Source: Phytoseiulus persimilis (taxonomy: Eukaryota > Arthropoda > Arachnida > Mesostigmata > Phytoseiidae). Taken from it: a stretch of DNA of 64,000 bases. This document shows positions 1 through 10,959 of this stretch, in pieces. The stretch covers positions 35,973,250-36,037,249 of the forward strand of contig CM075103.1 in the NCBI GenBank assembly GCA_037576195.1, given 5' to 3'. How positions within the stretch are numbered: the first letter of the stretch is position 1; each line of letters begins with the position of its first letter. Under the pieces are notes generated by a model. That model ran no database searches and was not told the origin of the DNA. It saw only the letters and a list, made by a program, of their open reading frames with translations. The translations under genes were made by a program, and so were the position numbers.

Positions 1-778
1 ACTTTCGAGTACATTCTGAAAGACCGCTCCGCGGCAACACTGCCAAGTGGAACGCTGCGGTAAATTGACGCAATTTGAGAGAGTTTCGGAGAGCGTTGTT
101 CTGAGGCAGGCCGGAAGTCGACGGGGTGACTCAAGCTGTTGAAGTCCTTGGTCGAGTTCAGAAACATTCTGAGCTCCGCCTTCGCCAAGTAATCTTCGTC
201 GAACCAGGAAATATGCTCGAAGACGAACTTCGGAGCTAGTGCAGTGATTCGAACGTTCTCAGCTATCGCGCTCAATGCCGGGAACTGCAGAAATCGCGGA
301 GGAGGCCGAAAATCGCGGCAGAGGCAGAAAAACGCGAATTCCGCTACTCCCGCGATTTCCCTTCAGCCCTGACCAATACTCATAGTCCTCCGTGAGCTTG
401 ACCAAAATCGTCGAGCGTTTCCAGAAGCTGACTCAAAGAACTGGGGTCCGTGCATGATTGTGGAACAAATTTTAAGCACAAAACTCAATCCATATCGCGT
501 AATCCTACGAACCGATAACTTCGGTCTACGACTGAAAGGGCACCGGTTTTTCAAGAAGGGAGACCCTGCCCATCTTCCATTCCATTGGCAGCTCGTGAGT
601 CGTGAGGGCCTTCCAGAATCTCATTTCATACATCGAAGACATATTCGTAGCCGATCTCGTCCAACGCTTCGGGGATTTTTGTCGGGTCTGGTCGCAGAAT
701 TCACGGACATTCCTGCCAAGGTGGTTTTAACCTCCGCTCCTGTTGTGGCAAGATCGCCTGGCGGCCTCGAGAGGAAGC
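1..778. other. No recognisable gene
   Basis: I see no supported gene or motif in this stretch. Open frames here are short, overlap on both strands and show no domain. The right edge abuts a dispersed repeat that begins at about 779. Confidence 0.5.
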
Positions 779-1165
779 CCTTCGCACGTAGAAGCCCCTG
801 CACCTTGGGTCTGAGGGCTCTAGTTGAAATTAGCGCAAAGGATGGCTCTCGAGAGAGCATAACCAGAGGAAATGTCCTGAACTTTCTAGGGGTACCATGT
901 CAAAAGCTCTTATTCGAGTGGAGTCCCGATTTGAGCGCAAGCCAAAGCGGTTGCGGTGCTGTGGCTCGCTCTGTAGTTGGGTCCCGGTACCTCGTTCCTT
1001 CAGGCTTTCGTGGACGGAATGGAATACAGTAAAACCTTGATTCTGTCAGTAATGTATTTCAAGATCTTTTGCTGTAATCGACGTTGTGATATATTCGGGA
1101 CTTATAGAGGTTTGGAGACACATCATGTTCCAGATAAAATAGGAGTTTTCTTGATCGAAATTTTG
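779..1165. repeat. Dispersed repeat, copy A
   Basis: This stretch aligns over about 380 bp with 13391-13798, at roughly 85 % identity by eye. Shared landmarks are CCTGCACCTTGGGTCTGAGG and ACACATCATGTTCCAGATAA. Copy B continues past a ~75-bp gap into sequence equivalent to 1236-1250, which is inside the decayed DDE transposase to the right. The repeat is therefore probably the 3' end of that transposon rather than an independent unit. Confidence 0.75.
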
Positions 1166-2330
1166 TCGGATCGTTCCGAAAATATTCGGAGGGATAGGTC
1201 TAGCAGGTGTTCCGGATATTTGAAGATAATTTCGTCTTGTTCGCACAATCCATCCCCATGGGCTGCGGGCAAGAGCTTCGCGATTTCTGCGAGAAAGTTC
1301 CATGAATGTGAAGGCATGTCGAGATGGAATCGACAAGATTTCAAGGAATCACCCACATGTTGTGTCGAGTGACTTCGCGAGCTCGATCGTGTCTGGAATG
1401 AGATTTTGCAATGAGTGCCGTTTCGTGCATCCGCACTGGAAACAAACATCCCGCTTTTGCTTCTTCAGTAATCAAGTATTGATGAGTGGAGACGATGCCT
1501 CAAAGAAAGCCGAGAACGGTGCTCAGCATACAGGGAAAACTCGCAAACTCGTTGAACCGGTGGGGAAAACTTTCACTGCGACGACTTTCTTCGGGATGTT
1601 TTAGACTTCTTGATCGTTGTGGCCTCCCCACGAGTCGACGAGCAGGACACATCCGTTGTCATGCGAGCGATCTATGATGTCCTTGAAGACGGTCTGACTC
1701 CAAATGCGGACAAGCTCTTCTGTCAACTTTCCCAATTTTGTGCAGGAGACATACAGAGTTGGATGATTCGGCAAGGAAGCCGGCACAATGAGACTGAATC
1801 AGTTGCCGCAGTTGACGCAGAGTTTTCCAACAAGCGCTCCATCCATGTTGATCAGAGGTTGGATTGTGAGACTGTGAGTGAGGTATCCGGGAGCATTCAC
1901 GGTCGCCGATGTCAATCGTTTTCCCGTGTGAGATAGCGTGCGATTAGTGTGGACGATGTAAAGGAAGCCCGATTAGTCCCTATTGATGACATTCGTCGGG
2001 TCGAAATCGCGGAACTGATCTCCGTGCTGCAAGACCTGTTCAACCGCTGCGTTCTCGATGTTTTCTTTCGATCGGTGCTGTTTATAGGTGACAAACTTGA
2101 CGATTTTCCGCGACGAGATTCTGTGCGAATTTTGGAATTCAGAGATCGAAGAATGACTGGCCGTGAAGTCGGTCATGTTCAGCGAACGACCTTTTCGATG
2201 GCCCACATCCTTATGGTCTGATCGTTAATGATCAGTCCATTCGCCCGCGAGACGTTGAACATCTTTTTGCAGTGTTCGGATACATTGATCAACCGATCCC
2301 TGCGAATTCCCATTTGTTCTCTGTAGTCTC
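1166..2330 (-). pseudogene. Decayed pogo/Tigger-like DDE transposase
   Basis: A cut-and-paste transposase relic read leftwards. From N to C it shows a CENP-B-like helix-turn-helix tail (NDQTIRMWAIEK, then after a frameshift DFTASHSSISEF and ISSRKIVKFVT), a first catalytic Asp in VINRD-stop-SGF (Asp codon 1976-1978), LTIQPLINMDGALVGKLC, and the second Asp in LLVDSWGGH (1634-1636). The family usually reads NTDQSGF, so the TAA at 1973-1975 replaces the conserved Gln next to the catalytic Asp. A second in-frame stop lies at 1799-1801 and the C-terminal part is scrambled across frames. Family placement (DDE_1, pogo-like) is from motif memory. It cannot encode a working enzyme. Confidence 0.72.
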
Positions 2331-2348
2331 CGAATCTCGTGATACACA

Positions 2349-2455
2349 GTACAACCTCGATTATTTCAACTAATCGGTGCGGAAAACGGTTGGAATGATC
2401 GAGGTTGGAGCCCAAAAGGTTGAAATGATTGGGGTTGAAATGATCGAGGTTGTAC
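2349..2455. repeat. 107-bp hairpin (possible MITE)
   Basis: The ends are inverted repeats of about 22 bp: GTACAACCTCGATTATTTCA on the left and its complement, with one mismatch, on the right. Between them are further partial copies of the same GGTTGAAATGAT motif. It lies just outside the transposase fragment and could be a small non-autonomous relative, because pogo-like termini often contain a similar CAGTACAACC start. No target duplication is evident. Confidence 0.5.
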
Positions 2456-3700
2456 ATTAGTTCGATTGCCGTATGCGTGGGAAGTTGTGCTGTATTGATT
2501 TGAACTTCCAGTTTGGGCTGGCATGAACGCAGCCAAGATCCGACAGATTTGCCCGAACGTGACCAGTCCTTGAGCTCCACCCATATCCATGTCGTCGATC
2601 AGAGGCTCGTACTCGTCGCGATGGCCGTACGACTCGTACAGTTCCTAGACCTCCTCAACGTCTACGGAATCTTTCTCCGCGAACTTCTTCACCGTTGACA
2701 CAATATCAGCCGTTAGTTTCTCCTCGATTTCCCGGGCGTCTTCTGGAGCACTTAGGGCGATATGCAAGGTTGCTGGATCAGCGGCACCAATGCATTGACT
2801 CTTATCGATATCTCAATGACTGCTTTGACGACTTTCCTGGTTTCGAACAGAGTTCTCGCTAAAGCTCTAGGTAATGCCGCAGAAAGGATCGAGCGCGTGG
2901 AGAGTGCGGACAACTTGTTTACGAAATTGAAACCAGAGCTTCGATGGCACCACCGTCGCGTGGCGCGACTTCCAAGACACGGCCCGGTTGCAAGAACCGT
3001 TAACAACAATTTTCAGAGCTTGGTTGGCCTTGGCTCCCACCAATCCGGCGGGCTCCCATAGGAACCCATGTTGAATTTCAAGTTTTGAGGGCTCTGTATC
3101 TCGCAAACGACGGCCCATTGGGAAAACTTTCATCAGCCGTTTTTCATACCTCTGGTTGGCCTACTGATCGCAACATATCTCGCTGGAATCGGAGTCGTAC
3201 AATTCAGAACCTTCCCTTGTTAGACGAAGGCAAGGAGCTTGGAGTCTCAGTCACAAGGTAGAATGTCACCGTTTCTGCAAAATTCGCGAAAGAAGAAGGA
3301 TGCGGAGAGCCTGAAGAATTACGCGGAAGCCGTACACCAACAGCCTGGACGCGCCAAAGCCATGGAGAATCCGAAGAATGAAGTTGTAGATTCGGCCTTC
3401 ATCATGCGGCTCCAACATGAACGGCTGCTTGGATTCCTTCTGTCGGGTTATGTCATCTGGGCGAAAGCATTGAGGCTCAATCAACGACTTGGAGAAGGTT
3501 CTAAATTCAAGGCAAGCCAGGGATGGTCGAAAAAGTTCGAGAAATGTTATGAGATACGCAAACGGGAACTCGAAGCCAGGCAAATTCTTCTATTCTTCGG
3601 ACACAGGAGCAGCCGAGTCATTCCAAAACAGCTCCGGGGCGTTCATAGCACCTGACGTGTATGATCCTGATGATCCCGCTGACATAAAAACAACAAAGAG
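2456..3700. other. No recognisable gene
   Basis: About 1.2 kb in which I recognise no gene, repeat or motif. Open frames up to about 138 codons occur on both strands but overlap one another and show no family signature. Confidence 0.45.
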
Positions 3701-3745
3701 TCCGTACCGAAGTAAAAAAATCTCGATTGTTATCAATGGTTTTAT

Positions 3746-4759
3746 TCTATGATATAATGACCGTCGTTGGCCTTGACCTTAGTCCAACGCCTCGGAAGAC
3801 TGTTGATGCCTTCCTCCCAGAAAGTCTCGGTTTTCAATGCGAAGAACTGATCCACGTGATTTTCTATATCTCCCTAAGAATCGAACGCAGTGTCTCTAAG
3901 GGAGTTTCGGAGGGAGCGGAACAGGTGGTAGTCGGACGGCGCGAGGCCTGGACTAAAAGGTGGATGTGGTAGGGCATCCCAAGGAAACTGCGACAATTTT
4001 TCCCGAGACTCCAAACTCGTGTGAGGTTTGGCATTGTCATGTTGAAAAACGACGCCCGACCTTTTCGCCAGTTCTGGACGCCTCGTTGCCACCGCTGCCT
4101 TCAATGCATCAAGTTGGTTGCAATAGACATCTGCTGTAACGGTTCGACCCCCAAAAAGCAGCTCGTGAACCTTTTCAATCCCACCAACAGCACAACATGA
4201 CCTATTTTTGATGCAAATCGGGTTCCGCGATGGCTCCCGACCGCTCACCTTTCGCTGCCAAACCTTTATTCTGAGCGACATCCTCGTAGAGTAATCATTT
4301 CTCGTCGCCAGTAATCAGTCTCCTCAGAAACGGATCGGTCAAATTTTCCAGAGGAGAACATCACAGGTATCCAGACGTTTCTGCAATTGGCGATTGCTGA
4401 GTTCAGGGGGCAGCCAAATACTCCTCTTATTCAAAAGCCAGCGGCATGCAGGCGGTTCCGAACGGTTCCATGGGTTATCCGGCAACAGCTTGGATTTGTT
4501 CTATTTTCAGGAACGAGCTTGCCTGCACCAGTGCGATGACTTCATCCGCTTCAGTGACTAGAGGCCTTCCTGTCCGAAGTCTATCTTTGATTTCGTAGTT
4601 CCCAGAAGCGAAGCGAGCGAACCAATTTCTGACTGTCCCATCTTGAAGTACATTGTGTCCGTGCACCGCACAAATTCTGCCATGGATCTCCGGCGGTTTC
4701 AACCCTTCGAGGAAATGATAAAGGGCTATGTGGCGTGAATGGGTCTTGTCGGGCTCCAT
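3746..4759 (-). pseudogene. Mariner transposase, decayed
   Basis: Tc1/mariner-superfamily transposase close to the Mos1 type. The N-terminal ORF (4475-4759) has the mariner helix-turn-helix region with TVRNWFARFASG and TGRPLVTEADE. The catalytic DD34D triad is all present: Asp in LITGDEK (4304-4306), Asp in FQHDNAKPHTS (4036-4038) and Asp in PFSPGLAPSDYHLF (3931-3933), with exactly 34 residues between the last two. It ends RRWTKVKANDGHYIIE-stop. Damage: TGA replaces the Trp after GDEK (4295-4297), a TAG lies near 3872, and the segment 4281-4475 is frameshifted. I could not find matching terminal inverted repeats outside it. Confidence 0.93.
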
Positions 4760-4899
4760 CTTCGAATCGATGCCAATCGTACGAATTCACCCGATCTTGG
4801 AAAACGCAATAGGTGCGTGAAGCCAGAGAAAGTTGACAAGCAGCCGAGCTCGCAGACCATTCCGCTTCCGGGTAATACGGGAAGGTCGCCGTTATCTGT

Positions 4900-5470
4900 C
4901 TGCTTCCGGACGTAAATGATCCCTCCTTCGCATTTTTCGGACAGGTTCAGATTTTTGAGGTCGCGTTGGTCGGCTAGCTCAATAATGAGCCGGCCTCGGC
5001 CATCTAGTCTTCCGTCAAACTATTGGATATGGGCGCTCATGTCGCCCCCGACCACTAGCGTGGTGTCCTTCTCAACCTTAGCTCGGAGAACATCTCCTAT
5101 CTGTTAGAATTGTTTCTTATTCGAATTATGCCTGGTGATGGCGGCGTAGACTGAGATGAAAACCCATTGTCGGTTTCCTATCTCCACGCTTATTGCAAAG
5201 AAATCAGCCCCTTTTTCGGTCCAGCGTACCTCTTCCAAGGTAGATCGGATGAGTATTCCAGCCCAACCGGATTATTTGCTGTCAGAGGGTGTTTTTCGAT
5301 AGTTCCCGTGAGATGTGAACCCTTCAATCCGAGGTGGTGTTTCCAGGTTCATCAGGCGGGTTTCTGAGAGAAGGAGGATATCATAATGGTCTGAGAACCT
5401 CCAAACTTCAATTTTGTCTTGGTTTTGGTAGAGACTTCGCCATTTGTTTGGGTTTTCTCCGCTTGCACAT
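4900..5470 (-). pseudogene. LINE AP-type endonuclease domain, decayed
   Basis: Read leftwards, one frame gives a non-LTR retrotransposon endonuclease: HYDILLLSETRL, GWAGILIRSTLEEVRW, VFISVYAAITRHNSN, TLVVGGDMSAHI, DGRLDGRGRLIIELADQRDL. The SETRL, VYAA and GGDMSAH blocks match the EEP fold catalytic motifs of Jockey/CR1-like elements. In-frame stops interrupt it near 5270, 5104 and 5020. No reverse transcriptase follows, so the element is 3'-truncated or cut by the mariner to its left. Together with the next feature it forms one decayed LINE. Confidence 0.82.
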
Positions 5471-5599
5471 TGTTTACACCAGTTCTGATGCGAAAACGGT
5501 CTAGCCGGCTAGGTGACCCACCTCGACGGATTCTCCTAAAAACAGCAAGATCGTGTTCCCCTATGTGAAAGAACGGATTCCTGAAGTTTTCAGCTTTTT

Positions 5600-6470
5600 C
5601 CGTTACCTGGATCCAAATCTAGTAACAGTAATCAAAAAATAGTTCATATAAATCCGCATGGCCAAGAGCAAACTCGATATCATCATATCTCGAGAACCAC
5701 TGGGCGTGCAGCGTCGAACGACAACTTTTCCGAGTAGGCAACCGACAAGACCCCTCTCTGACTTTGGAGTGCTGAAATTCGACCCAAACGAGCTTGAAAC
5801 GTTCAAAATACTGCAAAAATCGCTGAGCCACTCCCGGAAGTTTTTCTTCCTCCTTCATTTTCTCTCCTGAGGGGTCCTCAACCCTCGAGATCGCTTTGTT
5901 TCCGATTTTTACTCGGGATCCGCAAACGATGCGACGATCGTGAGGGCTGTCCTGAGGAACCTCGCTCTCTTGTTCCTCCTGGGACCGAACGACGCTCTGG
6001 TCGTCGACCGTGGATTCAGAGACTCCGTGGACTCCATGCAAAGTAGACCTGTTTGGGTGGTGCCGTCTTAAACTGAACGGGACTCAGGCTGATGGCTTCC
6101 CTCAATTGGTTCTCGAGTTCGGCACATCTTGCCTCTGTTGCAGCAACGCTTGCTTCGAGGCTACCCAATTCGATGTTCTCAGCCTTCGTTTCTTGATTCT
6201 GCCACTCAATACACTTCAGTGCGGCATGCTCTCGATGGTTCACGGTGAACCTTCGATGGATCCTCAGCTGTTTTAAAGATTCCAGACAGTGATACGTTGT
6301 CTAGGGCGTGTCGATATTCAAGTCGGTCAGCGTACTTCAAGGCGGTATGCCTTTTTGCGATTCTCCGACGTTTGGAGCTTTTTTGTTCGACGAACGTAAT
6401 CTGAGAGGTGCACGGGCCTGGGCCGGGATCCGGTATGTTTTTCACCTTCACCCTTTTTTTGACTCGCACT
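5600..6470 (-). pseudogene. Probable LINE ORF1 remnant with coiled coil
   Basis: Three overlapping minus-strand reading frames upstream of the endonuclease domain. The middle one (6016-6243) is strongly heptad-like (ENIELGSLEASVAATEARCA), as expected of the trimerising coiled coil of a LINE ORF1 protein, and the upstream one is basic. The next (5619-6041) is charged and unrecognised. Assignment rests on position, orientation and the coiled coil; there is no zinc knuckle or RRM that I can see. Frameshifts separate the pieces. Confidence 0.45.
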
Positions 6471-6759
6471 TCTTTCGGAGCTTGAGATCAACGTTGCGTT
6501 CTCGTCTGTGCGAAATACTCTGGATGAGCCGGGCCGTCCTACTGCCTATATGATTCCGAAGTTTCACCATAATCGTGAGCTTATAGCTTTCACCAGATTA
6601 AAAAAGGACGATTTTGTTCTGAATCAACAAAAATGGACTTTAAGCCGTTTAGAGTCGGGCGCGTCAATCGTGCTTATTCATTTCAAGTGAGCGCTCCGAC
6701 CGGATATCACAGAGAGACCATGGCATAGCGCCGCGAGGAACTTGCAACGCAGCACTTGT

Positions 6760-6828
6760 TGTGGCGGAAAGTTTACTGACTAAGTGAAGACACTGGGGTG
6801 ACTTAAGCACTCGTGGAACTTGTGCCGG
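6760..6828 (-). repeat. 3' LTR stub of the BEL/Pao element
   Basis: Sixty-nine bases that match 8584-8651 with only a few differences (shared core GACTAAGTGAAGACACTGGG). Similarity stops abruptly on the right, where the internal deletion joint lies. Confidence 0.7.
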
Positions 6829-6864
6829 ATGGTTTTCTTGGATCGTCCTTGCTGCATTGCGTTT

Positions 6865-8330
6865 GACGATGTGGGTTTCCCCGTCGGAAGTTGAAGGGAG
6901 GTTTGGACACTGAGCCTTCGGCGATTAGCGTTTCTATGATGCTAGATTCTGCTTCCAGGAAGGACATCAGGGCTTCGAGCTTGCTCGTGGACGTGTTTTC
7001 GTATTTGTCCCTGTATGTCTCCAGAAATTTGACCCTTGTGTTCCACCCCAGTTTTGCGATGACCTTGTTAGCGTATGCAGGTGTGAGAGTTATATATGTG
7101 TCTCCTAGAGATATTCAGGCTAGAATGTGTTGAGAAATCGAATTTACGAAGCGGGGTAACTCATCGTCGCGAATTTCACCTCCGGACGACAGGATCTGAT
7201 CCATGGCACGTAGATGGCTGTCTTCCGCGAGGCTCTCTCTTCCGAATTGTTTTTCCAGCAGTTGTTTCATCGGGAGGTAGTTTTCGGCTCTGAGATTCAG
7301 GTGTTTGATGCTGTGATAGGCTCTACCCGACAAGGACTCATGGAGCAGGATGATCTTCTGGAGTTCGGAGATCTGACGTTCGTGTACGAATGTATTGAAA
7401 GTGTCCATGAATTTCCGAAACTCTTTGTAGTCTCCGTTGAACGTTGGCAGTTTGAAATTCTTGGAGAGCTTTGGAAGAAAATCCTCTGGATTCTCCGCCG
7501 GGGCTGCAGGGCCCCAGCCTGCTAGAGCCTGCTTCGAGCGATTTTGTGATTCGCTGGGAAAGCTGGGTGCCGCTTCGATAGTTGATATGCGGGTTTGCAG
7601 CGTTCGGCTTCCGTCCGCTGAATTTTTTGTGATCATGAGTGAAGGAGGCGCAGTCAGGGGAATCTCCGGCTCTTGATTCGCCGTTGGAGCCGTCGGTTGC
7701 GGCGTGGATGATTGTTATTCTTGATGGTTTGACGTTTGTAGGTCCATCGGAGTATGGGTAGAATGCACCGATCCTTGAGATAATTGTTTGATTCGGGACC
7801 CGAATGTTGAATCCGTGACTGTTGATGGTCGGCTGTTGATAATGAACGTTTTGGCGAATGGCATCCCTGGGTTCGAGGTCTTCGGTGTAGAATGAATTCG
7901 CTCTTGTTGTGTGAGCTTTCACTCTGGCTTTGAGGAACTTGAGTCTTCCCTCCATTTTCCTCCACATCACGGTTGGCTCCGCTGAGCTGGGGTTGGTTCT
8001 TTGGTTGAGAGACTCTGCTTCGACTCGGAATGTGTCTGTGCTGCTCCGGCCGTTTCCTTGAGGATTTTCGGGAACTGGTTGTGGGGCTGCTTGAGGAACC
8101 GCTGATGCTGTTCCGGCTGTGGAGGTTGTCGCTAGAATCCTCTGTGGGCCTTGCTTTACCCCCGTGGATTCGCTGAAATCTTCCGGCTGGATGCAAGTCG
8201 ATTCGTCTTCGACGACGAAGACTTTGGGGCCGGCTGTACTGGGGTCGTAGATCTGCTTGTTCAGAACTTCCCCGATTTCCAGGGTCTTCCGGTCTCCTAC
8301 TTCGGAACCGCTACTGCTCGCACTAGACAT
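6865..8330 (-). pseudogene. gag: BEL/Pao Gag (DUF1759-type)
   Basis: Structural protein of a BEL/Pao element. A long Ser/Thr/Pro-rich N-terminal ORF starts at 8330 (MSSASSSGSEVGDRK). The conserved DUF1759 core is in a second frame (7115-7636): LPTFNGDYKEFRKFMDTF, FVHERQISELQKIILL and LSGRAYHSIKHL, then the LEKQFG block. After a stop near 7133 the same family continues as YANKVIAKLGWNTRVKFLET and LEALMSFLEAESS to about 6880. At least one frameshift and one stop are present. The zinc knuckles expected after this region are missing along with pol. Confidence 0.85.
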
Positions 8331-8563
8331 TTTGATCTGTTTTCGATGCCCTGTTAGGCGATCTGAGATTCACTGTTGTTGCTTCGAATGTGAGTTCGGC
8401 AACCTGAATTCTGAGTCTTGAACTCAACACTGCACTTGATCGTTGGTGGCGGTTTGTCGAGCCGTTAGGCCTACCTGCACTGATCGGATGAGATGGGGAT
8501 AGAGTTGTTGCGCTTGGCGTTATCTGTCCCGATGCCGAACGGGAGTTCTGGCATGCGATCGTT

Positions 8564-8580
8564 GGTTTCTTCTGACACCA
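8564..8580 (-). promoter_or_regulatory. Primer binding site of the BEL/Pao element
   Basis: On the minus strand the sequence TGGTGTCAGAAGAAACC starts 3 nt after the LTR end. A TGG start next to the 5' LTR is the hallmark of a tRNA primer site; which tRNA is not clear to me. Confidence 0.5.
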
Positions 8581-8583
8581 ATA

Positions 8584-8900
8584 TGTGGCGGACAGTTCAC
8601 TGACTAAGTGAAGACACTGGGGTGACTTTAGCACTCGTGGAACTTGTCCGCGCACGGGAGCGAGTTGTTCTCGTCTGCTCGGTCGGCGGTCTCGAGAGAG
8701 CGTCTCCGTGGCGTCGACTCCGGCGGATTCCGTCGGATTCCGTATGACGTCATGCCCGCCAACCGAGGCCCGTACTGGATGAACCGATATTTTATTGCGT
8801 TAAAGCTGCCTTGAGTCTCCCGTGGCACAATACATCGACATGAGGTAAATCGTTGGAAGTACATATTTGAAATGGGTCCTCTATCGCCGACCCGTGTCTC
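8584..8900 (-). repeat. 5' LTR region of the BEL/Pao element
   Basis: Starts TGTGGCGGACAGTTCACTG at its inner edge. An ATTTTATTG stretch near 8792 reads CAATAAAAT on the coding strand and could be the LTR polyadenylation signal. The outer end was not located, so the right coordinate is approximate. Confidence 0.5.
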
Positions 8901-10959
8901 CTAGATTCTCATGTTAGTGTGTGTTTTGTGTGGTGACTGAGTGTTAAGCTGCTTCGAGCACAACGGGGAGCCTCCGTTTGCCACACTTGTCTTTATCGGT
9001 TCGTATCCGAGATAATTGAGTCCCAGTGCCGCTTTTCGCCGATTTCTACCCTCGCGGAGGCCGAAATTTTCGTCTTTCGCTGGGATGTTCCTCTCAAAGA
9101 AATACTCACGGTTCAGCGAGTTGTATCTCTCGAATGAATCTCCGATTTCGGTGAATCGATCATGAATATTGGATGAGATCGTGATAGAAAAAGAAGCAAA
9201 AGCGGCCTGCGCGCGCTGCCACACATGTGGGGAGCTCTCAGCTTGTTGCTTCCGGGGAGTGCTGACTGCCGAGAACCTATCGAGCCGACCCTTCGTACGC
9301 CGCTGAGAACAATTTGGGGTCCGCACATCGTTACGGCTCAGAGGCTCCGCTATCTACTTCTAGGTCTGGCTGTTCCATAACCGGCCCCCGGCGGAGGTTC
9401 GAATCATTGAGACATCACTTAACTTCGAAGCTATTAGGGGCTGATCAATAGGGTTGCCCCGTTATCGATTCATCTGATCGATTCGAGCAGCTAGAGCAGA
9501 CCCTCCCACGAATTGCATCTCATATTTGCTTCCCCCTCGAAAACCAAATCTTCTCTGCTGATCGTCCTTCGGAAGATGGATACGAGGCTCCCATGCGCTG
9601 AACCGTGATACTTGAGCATCCTTTCTTGCTCCTTCCATGAAGGTTCCGGCTTTTTTCTTCCATTTTTGAAGCGTCGCGGCGAGCTTCCGGCTTCATGCGA
9701 ACAGCAGAAAGAAAGATTCTTGATTGCGACCAATTGGAATTCGACCGGTCCCACGATGCCTGCACTCTGGGTACGAAACATCGCTCACGCTGAGAATATT
9801 TCCCCGGTTTCTCAGATATCAGTCGAGGCCATAGCTGGCTGTGATCCTCCAGGTTTTCGAGGTGGCCGATAACGATGCGCACGGCACATCTCCAAATCAT
9901 GTCGGTCTCCATGGAGTTGGCTACAATTATGATCATGATAGAATGTTGATAATCTATGAATGACTGAGACCACCAGTTTTAGCTCTCGCGTCGTGGGTCT
10001 CCCGACACGCCGGCCCGCCAGAGTCGCGAATCATCCCCCTCTGAGATTGTCATTTTGCATATTCCATGGTTGTGTCTATGATATTCATGGCGACAGGAAT
10101 TATTCCGAACAGGATCACAAATTTTATGACACGAAAACTTCCATGCGGGCTGTTAACCGATTCCAGGTTTCTGCCTGGATCAGATTGCGCCCGGCCGGGG
10201 TAGCTCATTTAAGGTCCCTGTACCGTAAGGGATTCTGCAAACAATTGACTAGGCATGCAAAGGACTCATTCAACTCGAACTCACCTTCTTTGACAGCACG
10301 CAGGAGTCGATTCACGGGGCTCCGCAAGCTGGTGGAGGTTCGGATCGTTTCCGAAGTGACGGCGCTCCTCGTTGACTACAATGCTGGAAATGATGTATCT
10401 ACACCACGGAGATCTGTGGGATCCAATTGATATGATTCAAAACCAGGATGGTTCGAGAGGTTTGCTTGGAACTCGGTGATCTTTCGATCTAAGGGGTCTT
10501 TCCTGATCAATGTTCTCCTGAGACCTCTGGGAAAAAACATTCGTCGACAAGACTTTGTACACGTTCCGAGATCAGCCTCCAATGAATTTTGGCCAGAGGA
10601 ATAACAGGAGCTACGATTACTCGATTTCCATCGCCAACTATCTCAGAGATGATCGGCGAAGTGAGCTCAGACTCATTTGATGAAGGGAGAACCTCGAAAT
10701 AACTCCGAATGCAGAGTATGGAAGTCTACCCCCTCCTCTTTGAACGAGCAGCGACTCCTTCACTTCGAGTCGGCAGGAATCGAGTTGGGAGTCAACCCTC
10801 CCCAGAAATCGGCTTCGCGCCTTGAGTGCACCTTGAGTCTTGAGACTCCTCACCTGAGGGCGTGTCTAGGCGGACCCTCACCTATCTTGAACCGGTGGCG
10901 GCTCCTATGAAATACCAGGACCCCACAGTGGAGCCGTTTTCGTTCGTTAACGCTTCAAG
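8901..10959. other. No recognisable gene upstream of the nuclear receptor
   Basis: Two kilobases with several open frames of 70-156 codons on both strands (for example 8901-9326 minus, 9520-9936 minus and 9960-10430 plus). None shows a domain, repeat or motif I recognise, and they overlap one another. A box-B-like GGTTCGAATCA near 9394 does not fold into a tRNA. The last few hundred bases should contain the receptor promoter, but no clear TATA box is visible. Confidence 0.4.

Larger units (their letters stand above)
6760..8900 (-). mobile_element. BEL/Pao LTR retrotransposon, pol deleted
   Basis: A minus-strand element bounded by two direct-repeat blocks starting TGTGGCGGA (6760 and 8584), with a Gag between them and no pol. 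The right block is the inner edge of the 5' LTR: on the minus strand it is followed after 3 nt by TGGTGTCAGAAG, a tRNA-type primer binding site. The left block is a ~68-bp stub of the 3' LTR. Protease, RT, RNase H and integrase are missing between the Gag end (~6870) and the stub, so an internal deletion removed pol and most of the 3' LTR. The outer 5' LTR end near 8900 is uncertain. Confidence 0.72.

Noticed and set aside
454..1032. 192-codon plus-strand ORF
   Set aside because: It runs through the dispersed repeat without being conserved as a frame in the second copy, and shows no domain.
3700..4810. Terminal inverted repeats for the mariner copy
   Set aside because: The left flank (GTACCGAAGTAAAAAAATC) has no acceptable inverted match right of 4759.
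9340..9410. tRNA-like box A/box B pair (GGCTCAGAGG and GGTTCGAATCA)
   Set aside because: The arms do not pair into a cloverleaf and there is no acceptor stem; the boxes occur by chance at this level.
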